Source: Pristionchus mayeri (lineage: Eukaryota; Nematoda; Chromadorea; Rhabditida; Neodiplogasteridae). Taken from it: a stretch of 64,000 bases of DNA. The translations under genes and the position numbers were made by a program. The notes beneath the pieces were generated by a model that saw only the letters and a list, made by a program, of their open reading frames with translations, ran no database searches and had not been told where the DNA came from. This document shows, piece by piece, positions 22,301 to 35,325 of this stretch (position 1 is its first letter; each line of letters begins with the position of its first letter). The stretch is from positions 53,499,257-53,563,256 of the forward strand of contig BTRK01000006.1 in the NCBI GenBank assembly GCA_036245805.1. The letters run 5' to 3'.

Positions 22301-23862
22301 CGAATGTTTTTAGAATACTGTGGCCGACAACTACATTTCAATAATCTTCTTTTCCGTATCCTTCCTTTCAGCAATTTTATCTTTTTCTGCAATAACCTTC
22401 CCCTATTCGCCCATTACCTTGCAGGTAAATCGATCGTAACGTTCCTTTACGTACCTGGCCTCACAAATCCAGAAATGTAACATAAAGTAAAACTAAAATT
22501 TTACAGGACTTCATCTCACGTCATTCCGTTCTTTTCGTCAATATTGTATCAATAATAATATTTTCAAAATATCAAGATAATTCAGCATGCGATCCTTCTC
22601 ACAGTTTCCTCAGTCTCTTCTGCGTTATGCTCGTGCTTCGCAGCGCATCTGACTAATCTCATCGGGTAAACTTCATTTAGTTTTATTGCAAAATCCATTT
22701 CCCATCCAGTGCATCCACCGATGTTCCGCTGAAGATCGATAACGTCGTTTTCTGGTACTATCACGGAGGGCATGTCAAGTGAGTATTGGACTTTTTTAAA
22801 TTTGAGTTTTTTTTAATTTACACCTCATATCTTCGATACTGAGCTCGCGATATAACACTGCTAGGCCAGTATCAATTGTAGCGGATTAAGACTGAAGTGA
22901 TCCCACATCCGTCGTAAATAGTTACCCCCCTGACTGCCAATCTCCCGTCCCCATTCCGTGGTACACCACTACACCACGCAATCATAATCATCTGTAATTT
23001 ATCATTTTGTGCACAGTAAAATATACGTTCGCGTGTCCCTCAATTGCTTTGAAAAGCATTGAAATTGACATATTCTGCCTACAACAAACCTTTATTTTAG
23101 GTGCTCTTCGGACTTCAGTCGTTCGTTGCCATCATTATCATTGCTGTTCTCTACGTCGGGATTGAGCACAGAGAAAATGCAAATGTAGTGGTATAATTGT
23201 TAGCCAATATGACGTAACTTTTAGGTCTTTATTCTGCAGCAGGAAGAAAAGAAGGAACTCCTCAGAAAACCTCGTACATTTCAGATTTAGATCGAGTGTG
23301 AATTGCACCTTTTAATTGCCGCATGAAGAGATTGCGGCCCGAATTACCAACATTAGTGCTGTGGGGGGGGGGGGGTGTTATCGAATAAAACTAGAAAAAT
23401 AATTTAATTTCGCGAAGAAGTAAAATATTGTAAGGCTAGATTGTTTCAAATCGATATTTATATCGAGAACCCCTTACCACAAGTTTTCGAAAATCGTGCC
23501 AGACCCTTCGGGAGATTGTTCGACTCATACGCAAACGGGCTCATAATAATTCGTTTATCAACTCAACCACTTGCTTGTAACATATGCTAGTTTTGACGAT
23601 TAATATGTGTATTGTTACTGCCAGAAATCATGCTCGGTGTAGAATTGCCCTCAACGGCAAACCATAATACATATCGTGCAATTGTGTGAGCCGATCGAAT
23701 AAATTTGCGTCGAATCAGGCCTGGTGCTAGAAGAGAAGATCTGAGAATGAAAATTAGACTTCAATGACTACATAAAGCCGAGTGATTAACAATGAAGTCA
23801 CAAGTCATCAATCTTTACTATGTTTTGTATCTAGACTAGATAGTGCTAAAATGTATTCTTAC
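22301..23862 (+). other. Possible exons of an unrecognised gene; rest intergenic
   Basis: Two candidate exons have good splice sites: one ending at 22670 (donor GGTAAAC) and about 22712-22780 (acceptor CATCCAG, donor GTGAGT; reads STDVPLKIDNVVFWYYHGGH). A further candidate at 23101-23189 reads a hydrophobic stretch (LQSFVAIIIIAVLYVGIEH), and about 23241-23290 reads EEKKELLRKPR before a stop. It could be the tail of a single-pass membrane protein, but the phases do not all close and I recognise no family. A run of about 10 G at 23363 and nothing clear from 23300 to 23862. Confidence 0.25.
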
Positions 23863-25057
23863 ATTCCTGGTAGGAGAGCAAGTAGGTCTGAAAAGTACGC
23901 GATGAACAGCTGAACTGTTCTAAAAGCTGGCCAATTCTGAGTAACATAGAAAAGCGCAAGGTGAGCCTGCAAATGAATCTTAAGTGAGAACAATAATACT
24001 ATGATTAATGATTAAAAAGATTTGAAATTATTTGTCAATTGAAATAGTTTGAGATGGTGACCATAGCGATAACACTGATGGCTTGGACAACAAGAATTCC
24101 GATAGAAATTGAAAATAATGAATTTTCCTAAAATATCATTTAATGAAACGTTTGTTCTCTATAAACGTGCCAATTTGCGTCTACAGATAGACAATTTTCT
24201 GAGCCGATGGCATGAAACAAACTGAAATATAGGTATAAATGTAATTAAAAGATACATCTTACATTCAGTATCATACAAACTAAGAGAAATGCTAGCCCGA
24301 TAATCGCTTGAGAAATTATGGATCTCATCGAACTCTGAAACTATTTCAGGCATACATCACTATGTTTCTTGCTCACCGATTTGTTAATGGCGTCTTTGTA
24401 ATATGCATCATTCTCAGTATCGAAAAAGTACTGAGATCCAATGGTAGAGAAATTCAATTCACTCAATTACAAAGTTACTGAATATTACAATAGTTTACAC
24501 ACATTATCGCATGCATAGCCAAGACGCCTGAATTCAGCAATATCTGCACTGCGACACAGTGTGTTTGCCATTTCTGAAAAAAAACACTTAAATTGCAAAA
24601 CCCTGATCTTCGCAAAACCTGAAATCGCAAGGGGTGACCAATCGCCAGAAATCGATCAACCGTAAACAGGAACGTGCTAACATTCTGCGAAAGGTATATT
24701 CCTCCCAGTAAAAATAACTGAATCCTAAATTATTTCCTTTTCTCGGTATGCCAATAGTGATTTCCCACACAATCAATGATGTCGAATTTGCAAACTCATA
24801 ATACCAAGCGAATGCAGGTTCCTTATTCAACAACATGGTTGTACAGACGTTGAATATGCTTATGAAATTCTGAGAAAAAAAGGTTTTTGTTTAAGTATTG
24901 AGAAAAGTTTTCTTACCACTGCAGCATTGGAGAAGAAATTAACGAGAAAACTTCGTTTTAGATCATTTCTAAGTGACCAGAAAGTGTATAGAAGGCATAT
25001 GTAAATAATGAACAAGGGGACGCCGTAAATCAGTGCGATAATGTTACCGATCAGCAT
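23863..25057 (-). CDS. Serpentine chemoreceptor (srg-like), possibly broken
   Basis: Exons on the minus strand: 25057-24917, 24869-24771, 24717-24619, 24573-24499, 24430-24377, 24334-24263, 24221 onward, 24127-24062, 23966-23863. Most introns are 42-72 bp. Seven hydrophobic segments can be followed: TM1 (IALIYGVPLFIIYICLLYTF), TM2 (FFSNAAVNFISIFNVC), TM3 running into FTVDRFLAIGHPLRF, TM4 (CVAVQILLNSGVLAMHAI), TM5 (IISQAIIGLAFLLVCMIL), TM6 (SISIGILVVQAISVIAM), TM7 (TVQLFIAYFSDLLALLPGM). The YGVP in TM1 and the segment after TM3 resemble nematode class-gamma receptors. Between TM5 and TM6 the frame meets TAG at 24159-24161 and I find no donor before it with the right phase, so the allele may be a pseudogene. 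The extreme 3' end is uncertain. Confidence 0.68.
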
Positions 25058-26452
25058 TTATGATCTGCAAATCGTGGAATTCTCAGCAATACACCATTGG
25101 AACAACGCAAAAAAACTTTTTAAGTGACCAATAAACATTTTTTTCTAAAAACTAAAGAATATATCTAAAGAAATATAATTTCATGATATAACAACAGTAC
25201 ATTGCCATTTTGGTATGGTATATAGCGAAGTGTTACATTATCGCAAAAGTGTTGATTAGATGCTGAAGCTGCTTGAGCATTGAATGAACTAATACATCAT
25301 ACATAATTCGAAATTCGAGCACTGCATTTTATCTGCATTATCTGCATTTATCTGCATTTTGCACACACACGCCCTTGTGAGAGAGTGCAGAGAACGAAGA
25401 GATCATGGCAATCGTTTGTCCATCTTTCTTTCTCAGCCTCAAGAAAGTGTGTGCTATTCAGATCGAATTGTGTGAGCGTGCGCAACGAAGTGAGTGCGAA
25501 ATCAAGAACACAAAATAAACGACAAAAAAAGTTGAAGGTACATCTCCCTGGAGGTGAAGGACACAGAACAATAAGTGCACAAGGAAATCTTGTATTAGGT
25601 ATGCACATTGTATGATTAACATTTATTTTAGACAATTTGGACTCCGAAATATTATTTAATTTACTAGTAGAATAAAATAAGGAGAAGGGCAAAGTGCATA
25701 CGTTGTGTGTACGAGTGCTTTTATTATGACCACTGTGCACTGCGTACTGCTCACTACAATAAGTATACTTCAGCAGTGGAAAATGCAAAACAAAGTTATT
25801 TTAGGAAACAATATGAAGAATATTGAACAAATATAATGGAAACCAGCGCAAGGAGGGGTTAGGTGAAGTTAAGATTCGTCACTGATAACGGAGAATGGAA
25901 ATATACGTATGTGAATGTAATGTTCTATTCAATCAATCAATCAATCAATTTATCTTATCAGGCGGAAACGCTCAGAATGTTGAATTCTAAATGTTCTATT
26001 CACGTTCAAATAATTAAAAGTCGAACACAGCACTGAAGGGCCTGGTAAGTCAAATTTTCGAAAAAATACCGTTTTTTCTATGGTGCTAATCGTCATAGTG
26101 AACGTCATTGTGCGTCATCTCGACTGGTTGAGCCAGGCTGCATGTAGGCTGATCAGCACTTCTGTGCGTAACTGGGCCGGAAGGCGAAGTTCCATAAAAT
26201 GGTCCTGTTTGACTTCATATTGCCTAACAAATAATATATTGTTACATATTCAATCCGTGTTTATTGCAATCATATGGGCAAAAATTGGAAAAAAGTGGGC
26301 TCTTCCGGCTGATTGTAAATCAGTCCAAATTGACACTTCATTCGTTTGGTTTTGCAAAAAACTCGTGATGAACTTTCTCTAATTTTATCAATAGTCATTA
26401 ATGTTCTCCCTGCCAATATTACCTCATTAAACTCAATTTGCAAAGCAATATA
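25058..26452. other. Intergenic with a short RTE tail
   Basis: AT-rich. At about 25378-25425 a degraded hairpin-MITE arm (GAGAGTGCAGAGAACGAAGAG). At 25932-25975 a (TCAA)n run followed by TTTATCTTATCAGGCGG and AACGCTCAGA, the 3' end of the RTE family cut after about 45 bp. The plus-strand open frame at 26080-26382 has no family similarity. Confidence 0.5.
25932..25985 (-). mobile_element. Extremely truncated RTE-type insertion (3' tail only)
   Basis: Same tail as at 18042-18090 (AATCAATCAATTTATCTTAT then CAGGC), but only about 50 bp. It shows the retrotransposon has been copied repeatedly in this region. Confidence 0.65.
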
Positions 26453-29400
26453 TTAGGTTGATCCAAAAGTCTTGTAGTTTTATGATACTTTGCCTTCCAT
26501 CTTTCTTTCAGTTTGATCGATGAACTTCCCATATTGATTACTAATGAGGCCTTGCATACTCTTTCATATGCCCACCCTATCAGCATTGTCCAATAAGGTA
26601 GGCGTGAACAGAATAAATCTAAATTTTACAAAACTTATCCATCGAAAACGACACATTACTCAATATTATGTTTCCCCTGAAGCATGAATGTCCAATATAT
26701 GTTGGTCATATGAGTGACTATCTGAGAGAACTGATCAGAGGCCGTACAGCGAAAAATAAAGTGCTGATTTTAAGATCCCCCTAGGGGTAACTTTTCACGT
26801 AGAGTCCGAAAATCGACCTTAGAAAGACGTATCTCAAACACCTGATTTCGCGCGGTGCACCACAATTGGGAGGTCGGTTTTTGAAACTTTTAAACGGCAG
26901 TTTCAAAACACCATACATATTTAAATTCTCAAATATTTCGACGAGATAAGCATTTTTACTGTTGGAAGTAAAAGGCTAGCTTGTCTCTGAAAAAAATTAT
27001 GCCCATTTAAATTTTCAAATTTGATACCCTGAAAATTTTTCCAAAAGGCGTGCATTTTTAACTATGTTCATTAAATTCCCCATGAAAAGTTACCTCAGAA
27101 GTAAAATTTTCGCTTTAATATACGAATTGTATTTATTCTCTGCGATGAAGATGTTAGAATGCCGAATTTTTGAACATAAATCGATTATTCTGAAATACCA
27201 CGGTGAACTACGAACGGGTGTATGTTGTTTATGACTAGTCTACACCCGAGGAATTTAAAAATGATCTAAAACTCGAGGCTTGACAAATTTCTGAAAAATC
27301 CGTTTTCAGCACCTCGATTGGTCCCATATTTGGGCATGTCTAACTATCCACTTTCTACGTTAATCTAACACCTCTCAGGCTAACTGTGTAGTACATACCA
27401 ACGTTAGTAGGGAACATATATTTGGCGTCCGCCATCCTCCACGGTTTCGGAAATATTTTTGCTTGAACATGCTCTCGTGGATGCAAAACATTTTAATTTT
27501 AAGTGAAATGCGATACGTTTTCAATGAAATTCAGCCACCTTTGTACATTTTATCACTTATCTTATATCAGTAAAACTGAAAAAATAATTCAGAATACATA
27601 TTTTGCCAATATAAATAATCACTTATTTTTGTGGGCTGAAAACATCGATTTTTGTATATAACACAGGTATCACGAGTCAGTGGAGGAAGCCACGAACAAT
27701 TTTTTTCAAACCCATTTAAAATCGATCAAATTATAATGTTGTTAGTCTAGGGACAAGATTACGCATGAACAAGGTCATTTGTCCCAGAGACGGATTATAG
27801 GAATTTCCCGGTTCCAAAACCGGCTATACTGCATTTCAGATCACAGATGAGCTACCGGGATGGCACGGTGCGCAAAATGAGCAGAAAAATACGATGATCA
27901 TCGTTGCTGTTGACCACTTTTTGATTGAATGCAAACCAAAAAAAGTTGGCGCCGAAAAATCAATTTCTGTTCGAAAAATAAATATATTGTGGTATCATGC
28001 AGGTGCTTTGCAGGGAATTTTATTGCAGAATATTAAAGCAGAAGTCTACCTAAATCTTATGTAAAATAATCGTTCAAATCGAAGATGGCTCAAATTGCCA
28101 AATAGACGATCAACGGTTGCTAACTCGAGGTGGGTAGCACAACATTTAGCCGTATTCGAAATGTTTCGGTCAGTCATGACCAGTTTTGATTATTTTATAG
28201 TGTTTTTATAATATCTACAACTAATTCCACTAAAACAGTCGAAAAATTTTATGTTTTGGAAAAATCGATTTCCGACTTACTATTTTGGCCGATTTTGGGA
28301 CCTGAAAAAGTGCGATTATCAAAACGTTCTTCCCAATATTTTTTGTAAAGCTTTCAGTATTACTGGTATTCTCTCCGAATTACTTAGAAGTTGCCATTTC
28401 TGCAGTCGTTCTATCTAGATAATATCCTCCAAAAATGCGACCTCGAAGGGTCGCAAAAAATTAAAATTCGAATTCTCAACAGGTGTTCAAACCATTCGTA
28501 TTTGTGTACAAAAAATAAGTGCGAATGAGAATAGTGCTGAAAACACTTTTTTTTTTCGCATTGATAGTTTGCAAATATTTCATTTATCAAAATTCGAAAT
28601 TTTCATAAATTTTGAATCTCTCTTGTTACAGAGTTCAGTCTCGTTTTGAACTTCTCTAGGTTCAAAATATATTTACCCGTTTGAAATTTATAGATTCGAG
28701 CAAAATATACTGAGAATTCGAATTTTAACTTTTTGCGACCCTTCGAGGTCGCATTTTTGGAGGATATTATCTAGATAGAACGACTGCAGAAATGGCAACT
28801 TCTAAGTAATTCGGAGAGAATACCAGTAATACTGAAAGCTTTTCAAAAAATATTGGAAAGAACGTTTTGATAATCGCACTTTTTCAGGTCCCAAAATCGG
28901 CCACAATAGTAAGTCGGAAATCGATTTTTCCAAAACATAAAATTTGGCGACTGTTTTAGTGGAATTAGGTGTAGATATTATAAAAACACTATAAAATAAT
29001 CAAAACTGATCATGACTGACCGAAACATTTCGAATACGGCTAAATGTTGTGCTACCCACCTCGAGTTAGCAACCGTTGATCGTCTATTTGGCAATTTGAG
29101 CCATCTTCGATTTGAACGATTATTTTACATAAGATTTAGGTAGACTTCTGCTTTAATATTCTGCAATAAAATTCCCTGTAACGCACCTGCATGATACCAC
29201 AATATATTTATTTTTCGAACAGAAATTGATTTTTCGGCGCCAACTTTTTTGGTTTGCATTCAATCAAAAAGTGGTCAACAGCAACGTTGATCATCGTATT
29301 TTTCTGCTCATTTTGCGCATCGTGCCATACCGGTAGCTCATCTGTGAGCTGAAATGCAGTATAGCCGGTTTTGGAACCGGGAAATACCTATAATCCGTCT

Positions 29401-30735
29401 CTGGGACAAATGACCTTGTTCATTCGTAATCTTGTCCCTAGACTAACTTAACATTATAATTTGATCGATTTTAAATGGGTTTGAAAAAAATTGTTCGCGA
29501 AGGGGCACTTTTGAAGGGGCACCTCGAGTTTTAGATTATTTTTAAATTCCTCGGGTGCAGACTAGACATAAACAACATAGAACCGTTCGTAGTTCATCGT
29601 GGTGTTTCAAAAAAATCGATTTATGTTCAAAAATTCGACATTCTAACATCTTCAGCGCAGAGAATAAATACAATTCGTCACGCATATTAAAGCGAAAATT
29701 TGGCTCCTGGGGTATCTTTCATGGGGAATTTAATGAACATAGTAAAAAATGCACGCCTTTTGGAAAAATTTTCAGGGTGTCAAATTTGAAAATTTAAATG
29801 GACATAATTTTTTTCAGAGACAAGCTAGCCTTTTACTTCCAACAGTAAAAATGCTTATCTCGTCGAAATATGTGAGAATTTAAATATGTATGTGGTTTTG
29901 AAACTGCCGTTTAAAAGTTTCAAAAACCGACCTCCCAACTGTGGTGCACCGCGCGAAATCAGGTGTTTGAGATACGTCTTTCTAAGGTCGATTTTCGGAC
30001 TCTACGTGAAAAGTTACCCCTAGGGGGATCTTAAAATCAGCACTTTATTTTTCGCTGTACGGCATATAGGTAGAATTGCTCAATTCTCTCAGATAGTCAC
30101 TCATATGAAGCACCAGTCTTTACCCTATAAATAATTTTTCTCATGGATGCAGGAAGTTACATCCCTTCGAGGAATGAAATCGATCTTAAAATGACTACAT
30201 GTTGAATTTATGGGTTGATTTTGTGAATTTCTGAAAAATAAGAAATTCAAATTTTCTGAAAGGGCAAACAAGCAAGCGCCAATATTTCTCATGATAATAT
30301 AGCCCCTACATCACACTCATGGTGGAACCTGTGTGCTCGGTCTTCGATTCGAAAAAGTCCGAAGAAGTCACATGAAACCAGCTTCTGCTCCTACTTTTGA
30401 CAGCATGTAATTTGGTTCAAACCCACTCATATGACAGATCTAATGGATATTTTGAAAGAATAGCAAAGCTACTTCTCATATGAAGTTGTTTGATAGATTT
30501 TCTCTTCAAATACCTAGATAAATAAATTTAAAGTGGAATTGTGTACATTATTTGCAGTTGGGTTAGTAATAATTTCTTGCGTTGGTTGTAAGATTTCATT
30601 GAAATATGTTTGAACAAAGTTCAAGCATACCCCTAAATAATACACTGTTTGTTGGTCTTTGAGATTTGAGACACGCGAGTTATGAACATTCAAAGTAAGG
30701 ACACAAAAAACCACAAGACTTTTGCATCAACCTTA
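26453..30735. mobile_element. Foldback element 5: 3.4-kb palindrome inside mariner-type terminal repeats
   Basis: The outer ends are inverted: AGGTTGATCCAAAAGTCTTG at 26455 and, reversed, AGGTTGATGCAAAAGTCTTG ending at 30733, both next to TA. This is the form of mariner terminal repeats with TA target duplication. Inside, a long palindrome runs from about 26710 to 30110, centre about 28565. The outer arm begins near TCTGAGAGAA and includes TCCCCCTAGGGGTAACTTTT; the inner arm includes CGACCCTTCGAGGTCGCA. The left arm has about 400 bp (27290-27690) that the right arm lacks. No transposase frame is left. Confidence 0.82.
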
Positions 30736-30811
30736 TATCTTGTCGTGTTATTAATCGTACTACTTTTGAATTGCATTTTTTATGATCACAAATTGTATTG
30801 TAATGGGGGTC

Positions 30812-31800
30812 TCAAGGGCAAAAGTTTGTGAATGAATCCGCATCATTCATCCTAAAAAGGTTCACGTCATATTGATTAGACAATCGATAATAAGAAACCG
30901 AATTCCTTCTCGCTCTTTCTTCGAACATTATCGATTTTACAACTAACGGTGATCCGTCGGCTTGGGTGAAAGGATCGGCGTAAAGAGTGAGAGTGCAATC
31001 CTTCTTCACGAATACCTTAGAAATGGACTGCAAAGGTGGGCTCGAATCTGAGTTTTTGTTACATGTGAAAATTCGATCATTTTTAAGCATTTATAATGCG
31101 AGTTGCTCATATGTGTTCTTTATCAGTTATTTCATAGCTGCTGTGGCGCCTGAGTTGACCACCTCGTTATCCTTGCCATCATAGATCACTCCGCACGTTG
31201 TTGTGGGAGCTTTCTGTGAAGTTTATTTTGATTTGCACGAATCCTATAGCTTGAACACGTGTGCTGATATGTGTTTTTATTATTGTTTTAAGTGTTACTC
31301 ATATTCATAAATTTTGAGCGTTGATGGGAAGATCTGAAGAAGAGAGATTCTTACGGGAGCTGGTGGAAAGCAAGTCTTGCAGCACATTTGCTTCTTCATG
31401 GCTTCGCTGATTTTTAAATCGGTCGTGAAAGAGGGAATAGAGACTGCGGAAACTGTGTTTTAGAAACATTATCACGGACTCACTTGGCATTCTCGGTAAG
31501 TCGTTCACAGGGATCAGCTACAGGGGCCGCCCCACACAGCCCGCAAACCTTGCCGCACGTAGCCTGCGGAACCAGATATCCTACCCGGTAATAGTGTTTT
31601 CCGAACCTGTCGAACTTCGAGTGTGTACTTCTCGTTGGTGCAGAATCCGCCATCCTTCCATTGAGCACATCTAAATATTTTTTTTAAATCGATAAATATA
31701 CTGTTTTGACCAACCTCGTTCCCGTGTCCGACTGTCCACACTGTCCATTGGCAATAGCGAAAACAAGGAAGAGAGCCAAGATGAATCTACGGACGATCAT
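30812..31800 (-). CDS. Secreted ShK-domain protein
   Basis: Exons on the minus strand: 31800-31715, 31670-31607, 31563-31484, 31406-31355, 31213-31163, 31027-30812. All phases close and give 182 residues. Residues 1-19 are a signal peptide (RRFILALFLVFAIANGQC). A Cys-rich ShK-like domain follows (CAQWKDGGFCTNEKY, then TCGKVCGLC), then a second, shorter cysteine cluster (MKKQMCCKTCF) and a tail with KKDCTLTLYADPF. Two introns are only 36 and 43 bp. In nematodes such domains occur in many secreted surface, pharyngeal or protease-associated proteins; the specific role here is unknown. The last exon could instead splice at 30942 (GTAAAA), which would shorten the tail. Confidence 0.75.
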
Positions 31801-32186
31801 CTCTGCAGAAGATGTATACAGGACGAGTACGAATCAATTTATATGCACTATAAATGGTATGCTGATCTGTCGACTATCCTATGATCTTCTCAATATGCCA
31901 TTTAGTGCAATTTCGGCGAAACGCAAACACTGTGCATTTCCTGTGATATTTCGAAATGTGCTTCGAGAAACGGATCATGCATTTTCTGCATATTTCGTCG
32001 AGAAATTTAAAAGAAGAAATAAAGAGACGCAAAAAAACACAGATCACAATCACACTTTTTAGCAAGCAAATTGATATGTTTAATTTTGAAAACATTATTT
32101 TTGCAGCATATTCATCGCAGATTAGTGTTGGCGTTTTGACTCACTGACGAATCTCACACACTCTTGATTTTTTTCATTCTAACAGA
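31801..32186. other. Upstream region, nothing recognised
   Basis: Sequence 5' of the ShK gene. Open frames on both strands overlap and show no family features. Confidence 0.4.
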
Positions 32187-33292
32187 GGTCTTCTGAGAGA
32201 TCGCATGTGCAGGGATACAAAAAATTTAAAATGCTCCACTTCCTTCGTTACTATGAGGGTTGATGTATCCATGGACAAGGACTTTCGTGTTTGAGTTGTA
32301 AAGCCGTCAAATATAAATTACCTGAAATACGGCTCTTGAAATTTTTAAAATACAAAAATCGAAAATATCGTCCACAGTTGAGTAATCGGGGGGGGGGGGG
32401 TGACATTTGCACAACGGACATTTGCACAACAATTCACCTTTAATTTGCGAATGGAGGTAGCGACATGGGAGTTGCTTCATTGTAACCAGTATGTGCTGCC
32501 CTACATTAGCATATACAAATCTTGTTACCAGGCGAACTTGAGTTTCACTCCATATCTATGCATAGGGGTTCATGGTCAAAAATTGAGAATTTGAGTGAAA
32601 AATCATGGTTAGATAAACTCCAAATACAGTGATCAATCGTTATTCAAAAGCTTCATTAACTACTGTAACCCAGTAACACGGCTATCGACTTGTCACTGTA
32701 TTTTGGGTTTATCTAACCATGATTTTTCACTCAAATTCTCAATTTTTGACCATGAACCTATACATAGATATGGACTGAAACTCAAGTTCGCCTGGTAGCA
32801 AGATTTGTATATGCAAATGTAGGGCAGCACATACTGGTTACAAGGAATCAACTCCCACGTCGAAAAATCAAAATCACCAGCACGACGAGGAGAACAACTT
32901 TGATGTTGAGCATGAAGCGGTACATCAACTGATTAATTCAGGAAAAATGGAATTGCCTTTAAATTTTGCACAGGGGTCACACTGGAGCATATAAACGTGT
33001 TCAAAATTTAAAGGCAATTGGAGGTAGTAAACGGTATCTACAATCATAAATATCTGATAAATTGATGCATTTTTACACAGATTCGGTTGTTTAAACCGTT
33101 AAGAAAAATTTTATTTGGCGATAATCTCTTTGCAAAGAATGTATCTAGGGTGAAAAGTGCGTAGATTCCGAATCTGAAGAGAACTCATGTAAGTATGGAA
33201 TAATTTTTTTCAAGCGAGTCAATTGCCGGGTCCAAAAAGTGTCAACAAATCACGTTTCCATTTTTAAGGCAATCTATCAGAAGACCTCTGCT
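32187..33292. repeat. Foldback element 6, with a second palindrome nested in it
   Basis: The ends read AGAGGTCTTCTGAGAGATCG at 32186 and, inverted, at about 33280 (ATCAGAAGACCTCT), the same termini as foldback 1. Inside, 32450-32865 is a separate palindrome (arms CATGGTTAGATAAACTC / AACCATGATTTTTCACTC, centre about 32660). An inverted word AAATTTAAAGGC lies at about 32950-33015. A run of 12 G at 32389 marks the left junction of the inner element. Confidence 0.75.
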
Positions 33293-33554
33293 AAGTCATT
33301 TGACTCTGAGATCGGTGGATCTGAGATCCATTGATTCTGAGATCCAATGGATCTCGAGAAGGATTCTCCATTTCCCCTCTCCATTCTGTTATCTGCCTGA
33401 TTTCGTAATTTTGATCGTAAAATCGTAATTTGTTTATCATTCTGCCTTTTCATTTTCAAACGAGGGCGGCCGGCGAGAATCAAAACGCCAACACTATTGC
33501 AGATGGTCAAGTTTGATTTTCATTTTACTTCGTTTCTTGTTTTCAGATCATGAT

Positions 33555-34845
33555 GATAGCAGAGGTCTTTTGAGAGATTGCATGAATTCGAGACCACCAT
33601 TTGACAAACTGTTCAAGGTGCTTCAATCTCATCCCCACCTTGGTGGTAGATGTGCCTAAGGTCAAGTAACTTAAAATTAATTTTGTGAAGCCGGAAATTT
33701 AAAAGTGTCTAAAAGCCGGCAATGGAAATTTAAAAAATTTGAAAATGCATAACGTACGTCAAAGTTGAGTAGCAACTTCGGCAAAAAAGAAGAAATGATC
33801 GCCATTACGAGATGAACAACTTTGCTGCTGAGGTCGAAATGTATAAATAAAGTTTAAATAATGATATTGCAAAAATTGTGTTTTTTCGTGTTTCAAAAGT
33901 TGAAAAAATCGATGTCGTGAAAAAAAATATTCCTAGTGCTAATGAGATCTCTTCGGATTCGGAATGTACCTCCTTTTTTATGCCGGGAAAAAATCTAATT
34001 TCAAAAATCGCGAACGTGATATCGCGCTTTTTTTCGCCGAAAACATGTCCGATTGCGTGTTTTTCCTCTAGATCTAAAATTTCACTTTCTAATTTTAGTG
34101 TCGAAATCGCTCAGATACATCTTTCCTTTCAATTTTCGATGCTTACCAACCCTTATGTGTCAATTTCCATCGAAAAAAACGGATATTTCGATACTTTAAA
34201 AAATCATGTTTTGCTTCCTAAAATTTGAGAAATTTACTGAAAAACATGATTTTTGAAAGTATCGAAATATCCGTTTTTTTCGATGGGAATTGGCAAATAA
34301 GGGTTTGGTAAGTATCGAAACTTGAAAGGAAAGATGTATCTGAGCGATTTCGACACTAAAATTAGAAAGTGAAATTTTCGATCTACAGGAAAAACAAGCG
34401 ATCGGACATCTTTTCGGCGAGTCTCACATCTCATCTTTTCCGAATCCGAAGAGATCTCATTAGCACTAGGAATATTTTTTTTCACGACATCGATTTTTTC
34501 AACTTTTGAAGCACGAAAAAACACTTTTTTCGCAATATCATTATTTAAACTTTATTTATACATTTTATACATTTCGACCTCAGCAGCAAAGTTGTTCATC
34601 TCGTAATAGCAATCATTTCTACTTTTTTGCCGAAGTTGCTACTCAACTTTGACGTATGTTATGAATTTTCAAAGTTTTTAAATTTCCAGAGCCGGCTTTT
34701 AGGCACTTTTCAATCCCCGGCTCCAAAATGTTACTTAAAGGTTAGTGGGCCTTAGATGTATCATCCATGAAAATTTTGTGGAGATTGGACCACGTTGAAC
34801 ATTTTGTCAAACCCCACCTGCGATCTCTCAGAAGACGTGTGATAA
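33555..34845. repeat. Foldback element 7 (long inverted repeat)
   Basis: Arms begin with AGAGGTCTTTTGAGAGATTG and end with CGATCTCTCAGAAGACGTGT, pairing around about 34225. The mirrored open frames (both read MFFRVSKVEKIDVVKKNIPS-like text) are a consequence of the palindrome. Same terminal family as foldbacks 1 and 6. Confidence 0.85.
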
Positions 34846-35325
34846 AACAAAAAAACACCGGTTTTTGATCATGCACGAGCGCAGTGTTCTTTCTCTGCAT
34901 TCACTACAACTTTTGCCTCACGGAGTATTTGGCAGTAGGAGAAATCCTTATCAGCGCTCAGTGTATGCAGCAGCCACATCGTTATGAATCGTGCAATATT
35001 CCAAAAAAAAACTGGCTAACAGTAAAGCAGTGTTTGGTAGTGTCATTTAGCTGTAGCCCACATATGACTTATAGCATGGTACTCGTAAAGCCTATAAAAA
35101 ATAATTCATTTAAAAAATATGTGTAATTTTACAAAAGATCTGTATCAGACTTTCTGATCAAACCGGTAGAATACAGCTATGCCAACATGGTGCATTTTCT
35201 GTGTTCCCTCCTACTTTCGCCTTCGATAGGAAGACCATGCAATTTCAGAGAAAATGGTACGTGCAAACGCATTTTGCGACGGATATAAATGCGGCATTTC
35301 CATCGATGAAACCACCCAAGTGGAT
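34846..35325. other. Upstream region of the 35.3-kb gene
   Basis: No exon supported. In-frame ATG codons exist before 35326, but the hydrophobic signal starts at 35326. Confidence 0.4.

Noticed and set aside
23363..23373. Poly-G run as a regulatory quadruplex
   Set aside because: A single G run without the several tracts needed; it could equally be a sequencing slippage site.
33878..34524. Two related proteins on opposite strands (MFFRVSKVEKID-like)
   Set aside because: Mirror images produced by the inverted repeat of foldback 7.
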